A stretch of DNA of 64,000 nucleotides from Legionella jordanis (GCF_900637635.1 NZ_LR134383.1:826501-890500); one strand, 5' to 3'; positions 20,317 to 29,215 are shown, counted from the first letter of the stretch. Made by a program: numbers and translations. The notes: generated by a model not told the origin, from the letters alone.

Positions 20317-20721
20317 ATGATTAATAAAGAAAAAATGGATAAATTGCTGGAGTGGATGGCCAAGCTTCACATCAGCGAAACTAATCTCGTTGAAAAATTC
20401 ATTTTAGGAAGTGGAAAAGGGGGGCAGAACCTTCATAAGACCGCTTCAACCGTATATTTAAAGCATGTGCCTTCTGGTATCGAAATCAAATGCCAGGACT
20501 CGCGTAGCCGAGAAGAAAACCGGTATTTTGCAAGAAGAAGATTGTGTGAAAAATTGCAAACCCTCCTTACTGACGAAAAAACCAGAGAACAGCAACGAGC
20601 CGAAAAATTAAAACGGCAAAAGAAAAGGCGTTCAAGACGAGCCCAGCAAAAAATACTGGCAGAAAAATCAAAGCAAGGAAGAATTAAAGAACTCAGGAAA
20701 AAACCAACATCATTTGAATAA
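20317..20721 (+). CDS. Short class-I release-factor-like protein with GGQ motif (ArfB/mtRF-R type)
   Basis: A 134-aa protein consisting of the peptidyl-tRNA hydrolysis domain of class I release factors, without codon-recognition domains. The catalytic GGQ is at 35-37 in SGKGGQNLHKTAS, followed by the typical VYLKHVPSGIEIKCQDSRS. The C-terminal 45 residues are a basic tail (KLKRQKKRRSRRAQQK) like the one ArfB inserts into the empty mRNA channel of stalled ribosomes. Rescue of stalled ribosomes is therefore the likely job. The ATG at 20317 is preferred over the TTG at 20254, which would add an unrelated leader, although its ribosome site is weak. It is flanked by effector-like genes. Confidence 0.8.
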   Translation: MINKEKMDKLLEWMAKLHISETNLVEKFILGSGKGGQNLHKTASTVYLKHVPSGIEIKCQDSRSREENRYFARRRLCEKLQTLLTDEKTREQQRAEKLKRQKKRRSRRAQQKILAEKSKQGRIKELRKKPTSFE

Positions 20722-20806
20722 TGCCAGTAGGGTGCAGCTTCCATTGGTCATCATTAATGATGCGGGATTAAGAGGGATGGCTAAATAATATTAATCTAAT
20801 GATTCA

Positions 20807-20839
20807 AATAATTTAATTTTAATCTATATGGATTATAAT
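20807..20839 (+). promoter_or_regulatory. Promoter of the NADAR gene, weak PmrA-like box
   Basis: A perfect -10 TATAAT lies at 20834-20839. Seven nt upstream stands TTTAATCTA (20818-20826), and 2 nt before that AATAATTTA; together they match the PmrA tandem consensus at 11 of 18 positions. The region is very AT-rich, so the match may be chance. The -10 is the better-supported part. Confidence 0.35.
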
Positions 20840-20871
20840 TAACCAATCAGACTGTTCAATAAGGTGCGACG

Positions 20872-22398
20872 ATGGGTGGTCAATTGCATTTAAACAATGG
20901 TAATCCCCAGCAGGATAGAGAGAATACTTGCGTGTCAGGCTATTCGAGAGGGAAAGAAAATTTTGCACTCAGCAACTTCGATGACAATAATGGCAATGGC
21001 TATGATTTTAATGACCCCGATGTAGGTAATGTGCATTTTCAGACCTCGGAGCATTATCTCCATTTTCAAAAGCTCACCCCTGAAGCCAAAGTAAAATACC
21101 GCGATAAATGGGAGAATACTCCTCGACCTTCCGACATATTAAAAGAAAATAAAAAACTTCCTCCGAGTGATCTTCGCTATTCATTTAAGGACAACAAGCC
21201 ATCGGCAGAATGGGATCGCGACAAAGTCGCGGTGCAGATGCAAATTAATGCAACCAAATACGCCCAATCCTCCTCCTTTAGAGATTCCATCAATAAGTCA
21301 ATTGAGTTAGGAAAAAGTTTTAATGACGGCAAGGGCGCTGCGGTTATTATTGAAGACACCAGTACAGCAGACCATGTCGAAACGAATTGGGGTACGGGGC
21401 CAGACGGTAAGGGGACCAATATACTAGGAAATACACAAACTGCATTTGCTAATATGGTTGCGAATAAGCAAATTAGCACGGCAGACCGAACGCCCTCACT
21501 CAAATCAATCACCAGTAACCCATCGAGCCAGTCTTCTTATGACCAAGCCAAAAGGCAGTTTCAAAACGGCTTTCAGAATACATTAATAAACACTCGGGCA
21601 AAGGCTGCGCAAGCCAGAGGGATTGATCCCTATTATCTAAGAACTGACACCTCAGATTTGGGCGGATCGCTGGTGAGAAGAGCAGCATTAAACGGTACGG
21701 TTCAAATGACCCCCATGACGTCATCTACAGGATTCAATCAGGCCCCCTCTAACCGAATAGATCAACTGAGTCAAAAAATGCACAGCACGAGGCAGTCCGC
21801 AAATCCAATAAGCTTTGGTGCAAACAATCCACTCACTTTCAAAACGGTTCCTGTTTCTGTTGCAACTGCCGGATTTCAAGGTTTGCGCGACGCCTTGAAG
21901 AAACAGCAAATTCCTGTCGCAGATAACGGGCACTCCCTGATTGATTATTACCTTTCCGCCTCATCCGATAATAAAAGCAAAATGGAGGCGGCACATCTTC
22001 TAACTGGTTATGCAGTCAAAAGCGTTATGGGTAATTTAGCCGTTGAAAGTAGAATGTCTGTCGTTGACAACATCGGAAAATCCACGGCAGCCATCAAACA
22101 TGATGCGCATGCGTTAAAAATAGAATTTAAATCTGCAAGAGAAGCCAGTGAGTTTGCAAGGAAACTGGCTGAACAGGGAATCACCAGCCATACGTTCCCA
22201 GGGCAAATGAAAACTCCACAAGGAAAGAATAAAAATTTAATTTTTCTGACCCAAGGTGACCTGGAAAAAATAGCTGAAAAATCCAAGCTGGCGGAAAAAA
22301 CCTCTGCTGGTATGGCTTATAAAACAGTGACGGAAGACTTCCAGCAAAGCAAATATGCAAAAACGCAATCCAATCAAATGAACAGATCGGTCAGTTAA
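20872..22398 (+). CDS. NADAR-domain protein, likely effector
   Basis: A 508-aa protein. Residues about 25-200 match the NADAR (YbiA-like) fold: FALSNFD at 31-37, TSEHYLHFQK at 58-67, then WDRDKVAVQMQINATKYAQ with helix RDSI, and the closing NWGTGPDGKGTNILG at 172-186. NADAR proteins act on ADP-ribose-type N-glycosides; some remove ADP-ribose from modified guanine and others act in riboflavin-related chemistry. The C-terminal 300 residues match nothing I know and are low in hydrophobic segments, with Ser/Asn/Gln-rich stretches. The ATG follows AAGGTG. Long unknown extension and position among effector-like genes suggest export to the host, which is inferred. Confidence 0.75.
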   Translation: MGGQLHLNNGNPQQDRENTCVSGYSRGKENFALSNFDDNNGNGYDFNDPDVGNVHFQTSEHYLHFQKLTPEAKVKYRDKWENTPRPSDILKENKKLPPSDLRYSFKDNKPSAEWDRDKVAVQMQINATKYAQSSSFRDSINKSIELGKSFNDGKGAAVIIEDTSTADHVETNWGTGPDGKGTNILGNTQTAFANMVANKQISTADRTPSLKSITSNPSSQSSYDQAKRQFQNGFQNTLINTRAKAAQARGIDPYYLRTDTSDLGGSLVRRAALNGTVQMTPMTSSTGFNQAPSNRIDQLSQKMHSTRQSANPISFGANNPLTFKTVPVSVATAGFQGLRDALKKQQIPVADNGHSLIDYYLSASSDNKSKMEAAHLLTGYAVKSVMGNLAVESRMSVVDNIGKSTAAIKHDAHALKIEFKSAREASEFARKLAEQGITSHTFPGQMKTPQGKNKNLIFLTQGDLEKIAEKSKLAEKTSAGMAYKTVTEDFQQSKYAKTQSNQMNRSVS

Positions 22399-22463
22399 AC
22401 TGCTCAGGAGCTCAAATGTAGTTGCAAGCCATCTAATGAGTGGCTAAGGCTCATTCATTGCTT

Positions 22464-22492
22464 TTGACTATAGGGTTTAATGCAGATAACAT
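22464..22492 (+). promoter_or_regulatory. Sigma-70-type promoter for the CaaX protein gene
   Basis: TTGACT and TAACAT are separated by 17 nt, ending 31 nt before the ATG at 22524. No PmrA-like tandem box is present. Confidence 0.4.
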
Positions 22493-22523
22493 CATTCTGA
22501 AGTCAGTAAATAGATAATATTTC

Positions 22524-23321
22524 ATGCACTTATCCAATTCAGAAAACTCATTTGAAGTTCAGTTGATTCGAGCTCTCTACAAAGATATTAGAACCGCCAA
22601 ACATGGCCGCGAAGTGAATTCCCAAGCTTTGACTGCGGCCATATCCCTATTAGAAGAAATTGAAAAATATCCGCATATTAGCCTTGCAGAAATTATGGTA
22701 GGGGCCATCAACATGGCAACGAGCATACAAATTATGGAGTATAAAAATATTGCCCCGGATAAGATCGGCGAGACTTTGTATAACCGATTTATGAAAGAAA
22801 GAAATTATTGGTTTGCTGACTATGATAAAATGTTCAAAGCCATGAGTCCTTTGCCCCTTGATGATGGCTTAAAAGTAGCAATGTCCGTCATTAAACGCGC
22901 CGCTCAGAGTCCTTTATATCTAAGTCCTTGTGTTCCCCATACCACAACCTTGTATTTTGAATACTTAAAGGCCCAGGATGTACATTTTGTGCCACCCAGT
23001 TTACCCGATGGCGAAACATTTGCGCCTTGGACTAAAGAGCAGTTCAGTCCATTTCATACAGAATTCTCGGTTGCATCCCTACTCAATTTATCTCTTTTTG
23101 CCGTTAAAAAACATAAACTACCCACTCAAGAGCTACCTGGCGATGTGCAAACAAAATTACAGAATCTGCATGCCCCTGAAGAATACCCCCAGGAAGGCAG
23201 TGTTTTGAGCAATGAAGCCTTCAGTAACCCCATGGCTAGAAAAGAAAATAGCCCAGGAGATGAGAAAGATGAGGTCATTAAAGTAGAACCAGCTTCCGCT
23301 TCGCGTTGTGTTATTCTCTAA
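22524..23321 (+). CDS. Protein with C-terminal CaaX box (CVIL), putative prenylated effector
   Basis: A 265-aa mostly helical protein of unknown family ending in Ser-Arg-Cys-Val-Ile-Leu. A Cys fourth from the end, two aliphatic residues and a terminal Leu is a CaaX box of the type favoured by geranylgeranyltransferase I. Bacteria lack this enzyme, while several Legionella effectors use host prenylation to reach membranes. Just before the box is an acidic, disordered-looking stretch (ENSPGDEKDEVIKVEP), which could act as a translocation signal and linker. No transmembrane helix is seen. No ribosome site precedes the ATG, but an in-frame stop at 22515 excludes a longer frame. Host targeting is inferred. 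Confidence 0.7.
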   Translation: MHLSNSENSFEVQLIRALYKDIRTAKHGREVNSQALTAAISLLEEIEKYPHISLAEIMVGAINMATSIQIMEYKNIAPDKIGETLYNRFMKERNYWFADYDKMFKAMSPLPLDDGLKVAMSVIKRAAQSPLYLSPCVPHTTTLYFEYLKAQDVHFVPPSLPDGETFAPWTKEQFSPFHTEFSVASLLNLSLFAVKKHKLPTQELPGDVQTKLQNLHAPEEYPQEGSVLSNEAFSNPMARKENSPGDEKDEVIKVEPASASRCVIL

Positions 23322-23356
23322 ACGCCAGCTGAATTTCACATATAGAGAGACTGCAC

Positions 23357-24430
23357 TCACGGCTGAATATTTATTGAGGGTAAACAGGATTTCCCTTCAT
23401 GCTCCAGGAGCCATTTCTTTCTGGCAATCCCCCCTCCGTAACCGCCTAAGGAGTTGTTGCTGTTTATCACCCGATGGCAGGGTATGACAATGGCAATTTG
23501 ATTGGCTCCGTTGGCTTGGGCAACAGCACGGTAAGCCGTAGGCTTACAAAGCAATTGCGCAAGCTCTGCGTAGGAGCGGGTTTCGCCGAGGGGTATTTTC
23601 ATTAAGGTTTGCCAAACCTGGCATTGGAAGACTGTTCCTGTGAGTTTTAAAGGGGTTTGAAACGTGCTCAAATGGCCTGCAAAATAATCCTTAAGCTCCA
23701 TTTCAATGGCTTCAATGACTGAATTTTTGCCGGGAACGATGGCGCAATGGGTTTTCCTTCTTAAGCGCTCAACTTCAAGTTCCAAGCCTCTGCGATCGAT
23801 AAATTCCAACAAATAGAGTGCTTCATCACTGGCAATTGCAATCATCGGCCCTAAGGGACTATCCAACCAGGACGCTTTCAGTAGTTGCAGTTGATGAGGT
23901 TTGCTTGGAGCGGCTCCCATAATTCGGCTGAACGCGTCGCGAAAGCCACTTCCAGACTCATATCCTGTGGCAATTTGGGTTTCGATGATGCTGTCACCCG
24001 CGCGTATTTTTTTAACAGCAAGACCTATGCGCCTTGCGCGGGCATATTCAATGAAGGTCATCCCAAATCGTTTTTTAAATTGCCGCCGCGCTGTGGCGGC
24101 ATTGCATGATAAGGCTTCCAGATCGCTATTTTTCCAACGCTTCTCCGGGTTTTGTTCAACCGCTTGCACCAGTGTTTGAACCAGTTTTGAGGTTTGGTTT
24201 GGCGAAGACAGGGGCTGGCAGCGTTTGCAAGGTCGAAAAGAAGCGAGTAGGGCTTGTTGAGCCGTGGTAAAGAATTCGCAATGTCCAAACTTTGGCTTTC
24301 TGGCTGGACAGCTGGGAAGACAGAAAACATGAGTGGTGATGACGCCAACGTAGAAAATGCCATTATAGCTACTATCCTTTGCCAGCATAGCTTGATAATA
24401 CTCCTTTTTACAGGCTTCGCTTAACATCAT
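23357..24430 (-). CDS. ada: Ada, bifunctional methyl-DNA repair protein and transcription activator
   Basis: A 357-aa protein, the full Ada length. The N-terminal zinc domain has Cys37, Cys41, Cys68 and Cys71 (FCLPSCPARKP and RPCKRC); Cys37 would accept methyl groups from phosphotriesters. An AraC-type helix-turn-helix spans about 85-180 (KRFGMTFIEYARARRIG). The C-terminal methyltransferase domain carries IPCHRVI with the acceptor Cys318 for O6-methylguanine. It probably activates its own gene and other alkylation-repair genes after methylation. It stands alone here, convergent with the CaaX gene. Confidence 0.95.
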   Translation of the reverse strand: MMLSEACKKEYYQAMLAKDSSYNGIFYVGVITTHVFCLPSCPARKPKFGHCEFFTTAQQALLASFRPCKRCQPLSSPNQTSKLVQTLVQAVEQNPEKRWKNSDLEALSCNAATARRQFKKRFGMTFIEYARARRIGLAVKKIRAGDSIIETQIATGYESGSGFRDAFSRIMGAAPSKPHQLQLLKASWLDSPLGPMIAIASDEALYLLEFIDRRGLELEVERLRRKTHCAIVPGKNSVIEAIEMELKDYFAGHLSTFQTPLKLTGTVFQCQVWQTLMKIPLGETRSYAELAQLLCKPTAYRAVAQANGANQIAIVIPCHRVINSNNSLGGYGGGIARKKWLLEHEGKSCLPSINIQP

Positions 24431-24575
24431 CGACCTCTATGACTACTTTCTAAGTATTGTAGTGAATCAAAAACGTCTTTGCCGCCGAAATTTGGACATT
24501 GATTTTGTATTTAACGAATGAACAAGAATCAGATTGCTTTGAGTAAATATTTTTTATGGACACAAAAAAAACCTA

Positions 24576-24603
24576 TTGACTAAATACAACCCTTTGTTAC
24601 CAT
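24576..24603 (+). promoter_or_regulatory. Possible promoter upstream of the 140-aa secreted protein
   Basis: TTGACT and TACCAT with a 16-nt spacer, ending about 31 nt before the ATG at 24635. Both elements are moderate matches to the consensus. Confidence 0.35.
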
Positions 24604-24634
24604 CTGGGCTCCACTATTATTTAGGGGTTCATAA

Positions 24635-25057
24635 ATGAAACTTAAGTCATTGCTTTTCGTTTGTTGTTTTGGCCTGTTAACTTCTGCCTTTGCTGATAAC
24701 CATCATTTTCATCCTCAAGCAAATAAGGCTGAGGCTAATGCTGCAGCAGCCAAACCTACTGATAAAGCGAAACTGCCTGGTTATTGCGAGATTGAAATTA
24801 TTAATAGCAGTTTTGATGACGTAAGAGTTTATGGTGTTTTCGATGACGGCACTACTCTTAACCCATTTAGCATTTACAGTTACGAAGCTCCTCATTACAT
24901 TGATTTATTCTACTATGGATACTGCCATGCCGGTATGAATCTTTGGATTGATACTTACAGCGGTTACCGTGTATACGCTGGTTACACTTACACTAACAGC
25001 ACTGTACGCATTGTTCCCTATTTGAAACAAACCAAAGTTGAAATCACTTCGAAGTAA
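24635..25057 (+). CDS. Secreted protein, unknown function
   Basis: A 140-aa protein with a clear signal peptide (MKLKSLLFVCCFGLLTSAFA, cut after about 20). A short His-containing linker (DNHHFHPQ), an Ala-rich stretch and a compact domain rich in Tyr and Asp follow. Two cysteines (about 51 and 99) could form a disulfide, and the pattern of short strands (CEIEIINSSFDDVRVYGVF) looks like a beta-sandwich. AGGGG precedes the ATG. A strong intrinsic terminator follows, so it is a single-gene unit. I do not recognise the family. Confidence 0.7.
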   Translation: MKLKSLLFVCCFGLLTSAFADNHHFHPQANKAEANAAAAKPTDKAKLPGYCEIEIINSSFDDVRVYGVFDDGTTLNPFSIYSYEAPHYIDLFYYGYCHAGMNLWIDTYSGYRVYAGYTYTNSTVRIVPYLKQTKVEITSK

Positions 25058-25075
25058 TTCAGTCATGTTTCTGTC

Positions 25076-25104
25076 AAGGCACGATCAATTCGTGCCTTTC
25101 TTTT
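25076..25104 (+). terminator. Intrinsic terminator after the 140-aa secreted protein
   Basis: AAGGCACGA pairs with TCGTGCCTT (9 bp) around a 5-nt loop, followed by TCTTTT. It sits 18 nt after the stop codon. Confidence 0.85.
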
Positions 25105-25128
25105 ATCTGCATTGTTTTTGAGGTTTAT

Positions 25129-25584
25129 ATGAAACGCCTTTTTGTTCTGTCCCTATTATTTCCAGTTTTAGCGTCTTGTGCTGTAGAAAATGGCTACTAT
25201 GGGGATCCCTATTATCGTCCTGCTCCTCGTGCGCAAGTGGAAACGCCTTATGGTTATGGTTATCGCGGCAATCCTCGTGGTGACATTCCTTATGACGATT
25301 CCTATTATGGTTCTCAGTCCAATACGCACCATCATTATAGTCAAGCTGATACGGTGGCATATGGGCAAACCGTTGCACGCAAACAAAAAGCGGCGCCAAG
25401 AAACCGCAACCATGGCCACAATAGGGGTAATGAGCGCAGGCATCAAAATCAACCAGATGTAAGGACACACAGACGAGGTGATAATCGCGCGGAAATTCAA
25501 GTACATGGTCACGAACAAGGCCAAAACTCTTCGGTTCATGGTCACAAAGACTATTATGCACCTAATGTCCATGGTCATGACTAG
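25129..25584 (+). CDS. His/Tyr/Gly-rich lipoprotein
   Basis: A 151-aa protein with a lipoprotein signal peptide; the lipobox LASC puts the lipidated Cys at residue 17. The mature part is low-complexity: Tyr/Gly/Pro-rich first (GYYGDPYYRP, YGYGYRGNP), then basic with His and Asn, ending in three VHGH-type repeats. No known domain is visible. Clustered His suggests metal binding, but that is a guess. It is followed 47 nt later by the BON lipoprotein gene on the same strand. Confidence 0.65.
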   Translation: MKRLFVLSLLFPVLASCAVENGYYGDPYYRPAPRAQVETPYGYGYRGNPRGDIPYDDSYYGSQSNTHHHYSQADTVAYGQTVARKQKAAPRNRNHGHNRGNERRHQNQPDVRTHRRGDNRAEIQVHGHEQGQNSSVHGHKDYYAPNVHGHD

Positions 25585-25631
25585 ATACCCACAGTGTGCT
25601 ATCTTTCCAATTTCAAATTTGGGGGGACATT

Positions 25632-25937
25632 ATGCTAAGGATATTTAAAAACATAGTCATTCTCGTTTTGATTTCAGGAATCGTTGCTTGTGCGGCTGGA
25701 CCAACTAGTGAAAGTACTGGCCAATACCTCGATAGCTCCGCGGTAACTGCCAAAGTGAAGGCGGAATTAATCGACAAATTGGGCGCCAAAGGATTTGCCA
25801 TTAAGGTTAATACCTTCAAAGGGGTAGTGCAGTTAAGTGGTTTTGTGAACAATGCTCTGACCCGGCAAAGGGCGGCAGCTATTGCAAGTCGTGTAGAAGG
25901 GGTAAAACGCATTCGAAATGACCTTATTATCAAGTAA
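25632..25937 (+). CDS. BON-domain lipoprotein
   Basis: A 101-aa envelope lipoprotein. The signal peptide ends in the lipobox IVAC with Cys20, and residues about 35-100 form one BON domain (VKVNTFKGVVQLSGFV-like strand order, closing VKRIRNDLIIK), related to OsmY/DolP proteins that bind phospholipid at the cell envelope. The ATG at 25632 is used because GGGGGG lies just upstream and the lipoprotein signal starts there; a longer frame from 25596 has no signal logic. Confidence 0.82.
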   Translation: MLRIFKNIVILVLISGIVACAAGPTSESTGQYLDSSAVTAKVKAELIDKLGAKGFAIKVNTFKGVVQLSGFVNNALTRQRAAAIASRVEGVKRIRNDLIIK

Positions 25938-26085
25938 CCATTGCTTGTATTTAATGTATTTTTTTCCAAACGAATGTGTACAAACCTGGGAATGGAAGTA
26001 ATTGATTTTGGGGGGAAGCTTAGCATGACAGCTTCTCAAGAGCAGTACTATAATAGTGCCATTATCCATCACTTAAGGATCGCCA

Positions 26086-27339
26086 ATGTTTGATGAAAGC
26101 TACAGGATTGCGGGTTTTGATGAAGAGCTTTGGCAAGCTATTCAAGACGAACGCAAGCGTCAAGAAGAGCATATTGAATTAATTGCTTCTGAAAATTATG
26201 CGAGCCCTCGAGTGTTGGAAGCACAAGGTTCTGTACTCACCAATAAATATGCCGAAGGTTATCCTGGTAAACGCTATTATGGCGGTTGCCAATACGTTGA
26301 TGTAGCAGAAACCTTGGCAATTGAGCGGGCAAAGAAATTGTTTGGTGCCGATTATGTCAATGTTCAACCTCATTCAGGTTCGCAAGCAAATGCCGCAGTT
26401 ATGATGGCTTTGCTCCAGCCAGGTGACGTCATTTTGGGCATGTCATTGCCACATGGCGGTCACTTGACCCATGGTTCAAAGGTTAATTTTTCTGGTAAAT
26501 TGTATCAGGCCATTGAGTATGGAGTGGATGTTGAAACCGGATTGATTGATTATGATGCTCTTGAAGCGTTGGCATTAAAACATCAGCCCAAAATGATTAT
26601 TGCTGGTTTCTCAGCGTATTCACAGATACTTGATTGGGGACGATTTAGGACCATTGCTGATCGGGTGGGCGCCTATCTTATGGCGGACATTGCCCATGTC
26701 GCAGGTTTGATTGCTGTTGACCTTTATCCCTCGCCTATTTCCTATGCCGATGTTGTTACCACTACTACCCATAAAACTTTGAGAGGTCCGCGCGGTGGAT
26801 TGATTATGGCGCGTGCGAATGAAGAGATTGAAAAAAAATTAAATTCAACTGTATTTCCGGGGTTCCAGGGCGGTCCTTTAATGCATGTGATTGCCGCCAA
26901 AGCAGTTGCTTTTGCCGAAGCGTTGCAACCTGAATTTAAACAATATCAAAAGCAAGTGCTGCTGAATGCAAAAGTGATGGCGGAAACTTTAAAAAGTCGT
27001 GGCTACCCCATTGTCTCGGGAGGTACTGAGAATCACTTGTTGCTGGTTAATTTAATCAGTAAAAACATTACGGGTAAAGAGGCGGATGCAGCCTTGGGAC
27101 AAGCTAATATCACGGTGAATAAAAACACTGTACCGAATGATCCTAAATCACCATTTGTAACCAGTGGCCTGCGTTTGGGTACACCCGCGGTAACCACTCG
27201 CGGGTTTAAAGAACAAGAGGTAAGCACATTAAGTCAATGGATAGCTGATATTCTGGATGACTTGCACAATGAAAATACTATTGCTCACGTCAAAGCTCAA
27301 GTGTTAAAGCTTTGCGAAGAATTTCCGGTATATCGTTAA
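26086..27339 (+). CDS. glyA: Serine hydroxymethyltransferase
   Basis: A 417-aa PLP enzyme that interconverts serine and glycine while loading one-carbon units on tetrahydrofolate. The PLP lysine is in [16 protein letters not shown]. Other conserved blocks are [14 protein letters not shown] near the start, [11 protein letters not shown] and [14 protein letters not shown] near the end. Full length. AAGGA precedes the ATG. It is first in a run of closely packed genes (nrdR, nusB, thiL, pgpA). Confidence 0.98.
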   Translation: MFDESYRIAGFDEELWQAIQDERKRQEEHIELIASENYASPRVLEAQGSVLTNKYAEGYPGKRYYGGCQYVDVAETLAIERAKKLFGADYVNVQPHSGSQANAAVMMALLQPGDVILGMSLPHGGHLTHGSKVNFSGKLYQAIEYGVDVETGLIDYDALEALALKHQPKMIIAGFSAYSQILDWGRFRTIADRVGAYLMADIAHVAGLIAVDLYPSPISYADVVTTTTHKTLRGPRGGLIMARANEEIEKKLNSTVFPGFQGGPLMHVIAAKAVAFAEALQPEFKQYQKQVLLNAKVMAETLKSRGYPIVSGGTENHLLLVNLISKNITGKEADAALGQANITVNKNTVPNDPKSPFVTSGLRLGTPAVTTRGFKEQEVSTLSQWIADILDDLHNENTIAHVKAQVLKLCEEFPVYR

Positions 27340-27341
27340 TC

Positions 27342-27803
27342 ATGCATTGTCCATTTTGTCATGCGGAAGAAACTAAGGTGGTGGATTCTCGACTGGTGGC
27401 TGAGGGCGCACAAGTCCGCAGAAGAAGGCAATGTCTCGTCTGCCATGAGCGTTTTACAACATTTGAAACCGCCGAGCTGATAATGCCTTCCATTATCAAG
27501 CGAGACGGTCGTCGGGAGCCTTTTAATATAAGTAATTTGCGAGCTGGAATGCTGCGTGCTTTAGAAAAACGTCCAGTCAGTCTGGATGCCCTTGAAGAAG
27601 CTATTGTCAGCATTACTCAGGAAATCCGTCGACGGGGAGAACGGGAAATTGATTCGCGTGAAGTCGGGGAGTTGGTTATGAAGCAGTTGTACCGTCTTGA
27701 TCATGTGGCTTATGTTCGATTTGCCTCAGTATACAAGCGCTTTAAAGACGTGAGTGATTTCAGACAAACAATTGATGAAATGAAAGACAATAAAAATTCA
27801 TGA
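27342..27803 (+). CDS. nrdR: NrdR, ribonucleotide reductase repressor
   Basis: A 154-aa repressor of ribonucleotide reductase genes. The zinc ribbon uses Cys3, Cys6, Cys31 and Cys34 (MHCPFC and CLVC), and the ATP-cone domain follows with [11 protein letters not shown]. It senses ATP/dATP levels. The start at 27342 is 2 nt after the glyA stop; an upstream frame from 27312 overlaps glyA and is not needed. The glyA-nrdR order is common in gammaproteobacteria. Confidence 0.96.
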   Translation: MHCPFCHAEETKVVDSRLVAEGAQVRRRRQCLVCHERFTTFETAELIMPSIIKRDGRREPFNISNLRAGMLRALEKRPVSLDALEEAIVSITQEIRRRGEREIDSREVGELVMKQLYRLDHVAYVRFASVYKRFKDVSDFRQTIDEMKDNKNS

Positions 27804-27811
27804 GGTAAGTG

Positions 27812-28249
27812 GTGGAAAAACAGGCAATTGCTGGAAAAAGAAGGGCCAGAAAGTTGGCGCTGCAGGCTCTTTATCAATGGCTTATGTCCAAGCATGAGTT
27901 ATATGAAATTGAAACGCAGTTTCACATGAATAACAATATGGCAAAAGTGGATGTGGATTATTTTACTCGTTTGCTCCATGGTGTTCCTGCCAATCTCAAT
28001 GAATTGGAAGAAAACATCAAGCCATTCTTGGACAGACAAATTGAAGCCTTAAATCCGATTGAACTTACCGTGTTGAGATTGGGGGCTTTTGAGTTGTTGC
28101 ATTGCCCTGAAATTCCTTATCGAGTCGTATTGGATGAAGCCATTTCGCTCAATAAAGAGTTTGGTTCACAAGATGGCTATCGCTATGTAAACGGTGTATT
28201 AAACAATCTGGCGCAAAAAATTAGAAAAATCGAAATTAGTAATGGATGA
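27812..28249 (+). CDS. nusB: Transcription antitermination factor NusB
   Basis: A 145-aa all-helical RNA-binding protein that with NusE binds boxA in rRNA leaders. Family blocks are RRKARKLALQALYQW-like at the N-terminus and the C-terminal VLDEAISLNKEFGSQDGYRYVNGVLN. The start is one of two adjacent GTG codons; the second (27812) has better spacing from GAGG, the first is 27809. It overlaps thiL by 8 nt. Confidence 0.95.
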   Translation: MEKQAIAGKRRARKLALQALYQWLMSKHELYEIETQFHMNNNMAKVDVDYFTRLLHGVPANLNELEENIKPFLDRQIEALNPIELTVLRLGAFELLHCPEIPYRVVLDEAISLNKEFGSQDGYRYVNGVLNNLAQKIRKIEISNG

Positions 28250-29198
28250 ATTTTCCTTAATTGATGTGTTCTTTAAAGAGCCGGCAAAGTTGCGAACTGA
28301 CGTCGTATTCGGGATTGGTGACGATGCGGCTTGCGTAAGCATTCCTGAAGGTTATGAATTACTAATCAGTACCGACACCCTTGTGGCTGAGGTTCATTTT
28401 TTAAGCAGCTGGGATCCTTATGATATTGCTTACAAGAGCGTTATGGTCAATGTCAGCGATATTGCTGCTATGGGAGCCCTTCCATGTTGGGTTAGCCTTG
28501 CTTTAACCTTACCTTCATGCGACGAGAGTTGGTTGGGGCGTTTTTCAAAGGGGCTCCACGATTCACTGAACCAGTTTAATATTGCTTTAATTGGCGGAGA
28601 TACAACCCGAGGTCCCCTTTCGATAACCCTTACCATTCATGGCTTGGCAGCTAAGGGAAGAGCCATTCGTCGAAGTGGGGCCAAGGCGGGTGATAAAATT
28701 TACGTCAGTGGCGAATTGGGGGCGGCCGCCCTTGCAGTGACCTTTTTAGAAAACAAGGATTTGCCTCAGGAAGATCAAAAAATCTTGTTTGACAAGTTAA
28801 AACACCCAAAACCTCGAGTGGATTTGCAGGCTATTTTGCAACAGTTTGCTACAGCCGCCATTGATATTTCGGACGGTTTAAGTGCCGACCTGAACCATAT
28901 TTGCGACAGCAGCAAGGTTGGTGCTTGTCTGGTGAAACAACACATTCCGGTGCACCCTTTAGTTGTGAAATATGAGCGGCAAGGGGCAACTGCTTTTGCA
29001 CTTCGAGGCGGGGATGATTATGAGTTATGTTTTACAATTCCCGAAAAACTGGAGCCTGCTTTTTTACATGCCATACAAAAGAAAGGTATCCAGTGTTTTC
29101 CAATTGGTGTGATTGAAAAACAGCCTGGATTAAGGATTGAACAAGAGGATGGTTGTATCACATCTTTAAGTACTCAAGGGTATCAACATTTTAGCTAG
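28242..29198 (+). CDS. thiL: Thiamine-monophosphate kinase
   Basis: A 318-aa enzyme of the PurM/SelD/ThiL superfamily that phosphorylates thiamine monophosphate to the active diphosphate. Characteristic parts are the early GIGDDAACV, the metal-binding STDTLVAEVHF, VNVSDIAAMGA, and IGGDTTRGP. The closing blocks are IDISDGLSADL and GGDDYELCFT. Its start lies inside the end of nusB, indicating co-translation. Confidence 0.96.
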   Translation: MDEFSLIDVFFKEPAKLRTDVVFGIGDDAACVSIPEGYELLISTDTLVAEVHFLSSWDPYDIAYKSVMVNVSDIAAMGALPCWVSLALTLPSCDESWLGRFSKGLHDSLNQFNIALIGGDTTRGPLSITLTIHGLAAKGRAIRRSGAKAGDKIYVSGELGAAALAVTFLENKDLPQEDQKILFDKLKHPKPRVDLQAILQQFATAAIDISDGLSADLNHICDSSKVGACLVKQHIPVHPLVVKYERQGATAFALRGGDDYELCFTIPEKLEPAFLHAIQKKGIQCFPIGVIEKQPGLRIEQEDGCITSLSTQGYQHFS

Positions 29199-29215
29199 GG
29201 CTGAAGGAGAATGAA

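Noticed and set aside
23885-24363. Overlapping frames opposite or within ada
   Set aside because: They are shadows of the ada coding region; ada has all zinc and methyltransferase motifs in its own frame.
25103-25578. Two long reverse frames opposite the His-rich lipoprotein
   Set aside because: They come from the low-complexity codon use of the plus-strand gene, and lack ribosome sites. The plus strand has a clear lipoprotein signal.
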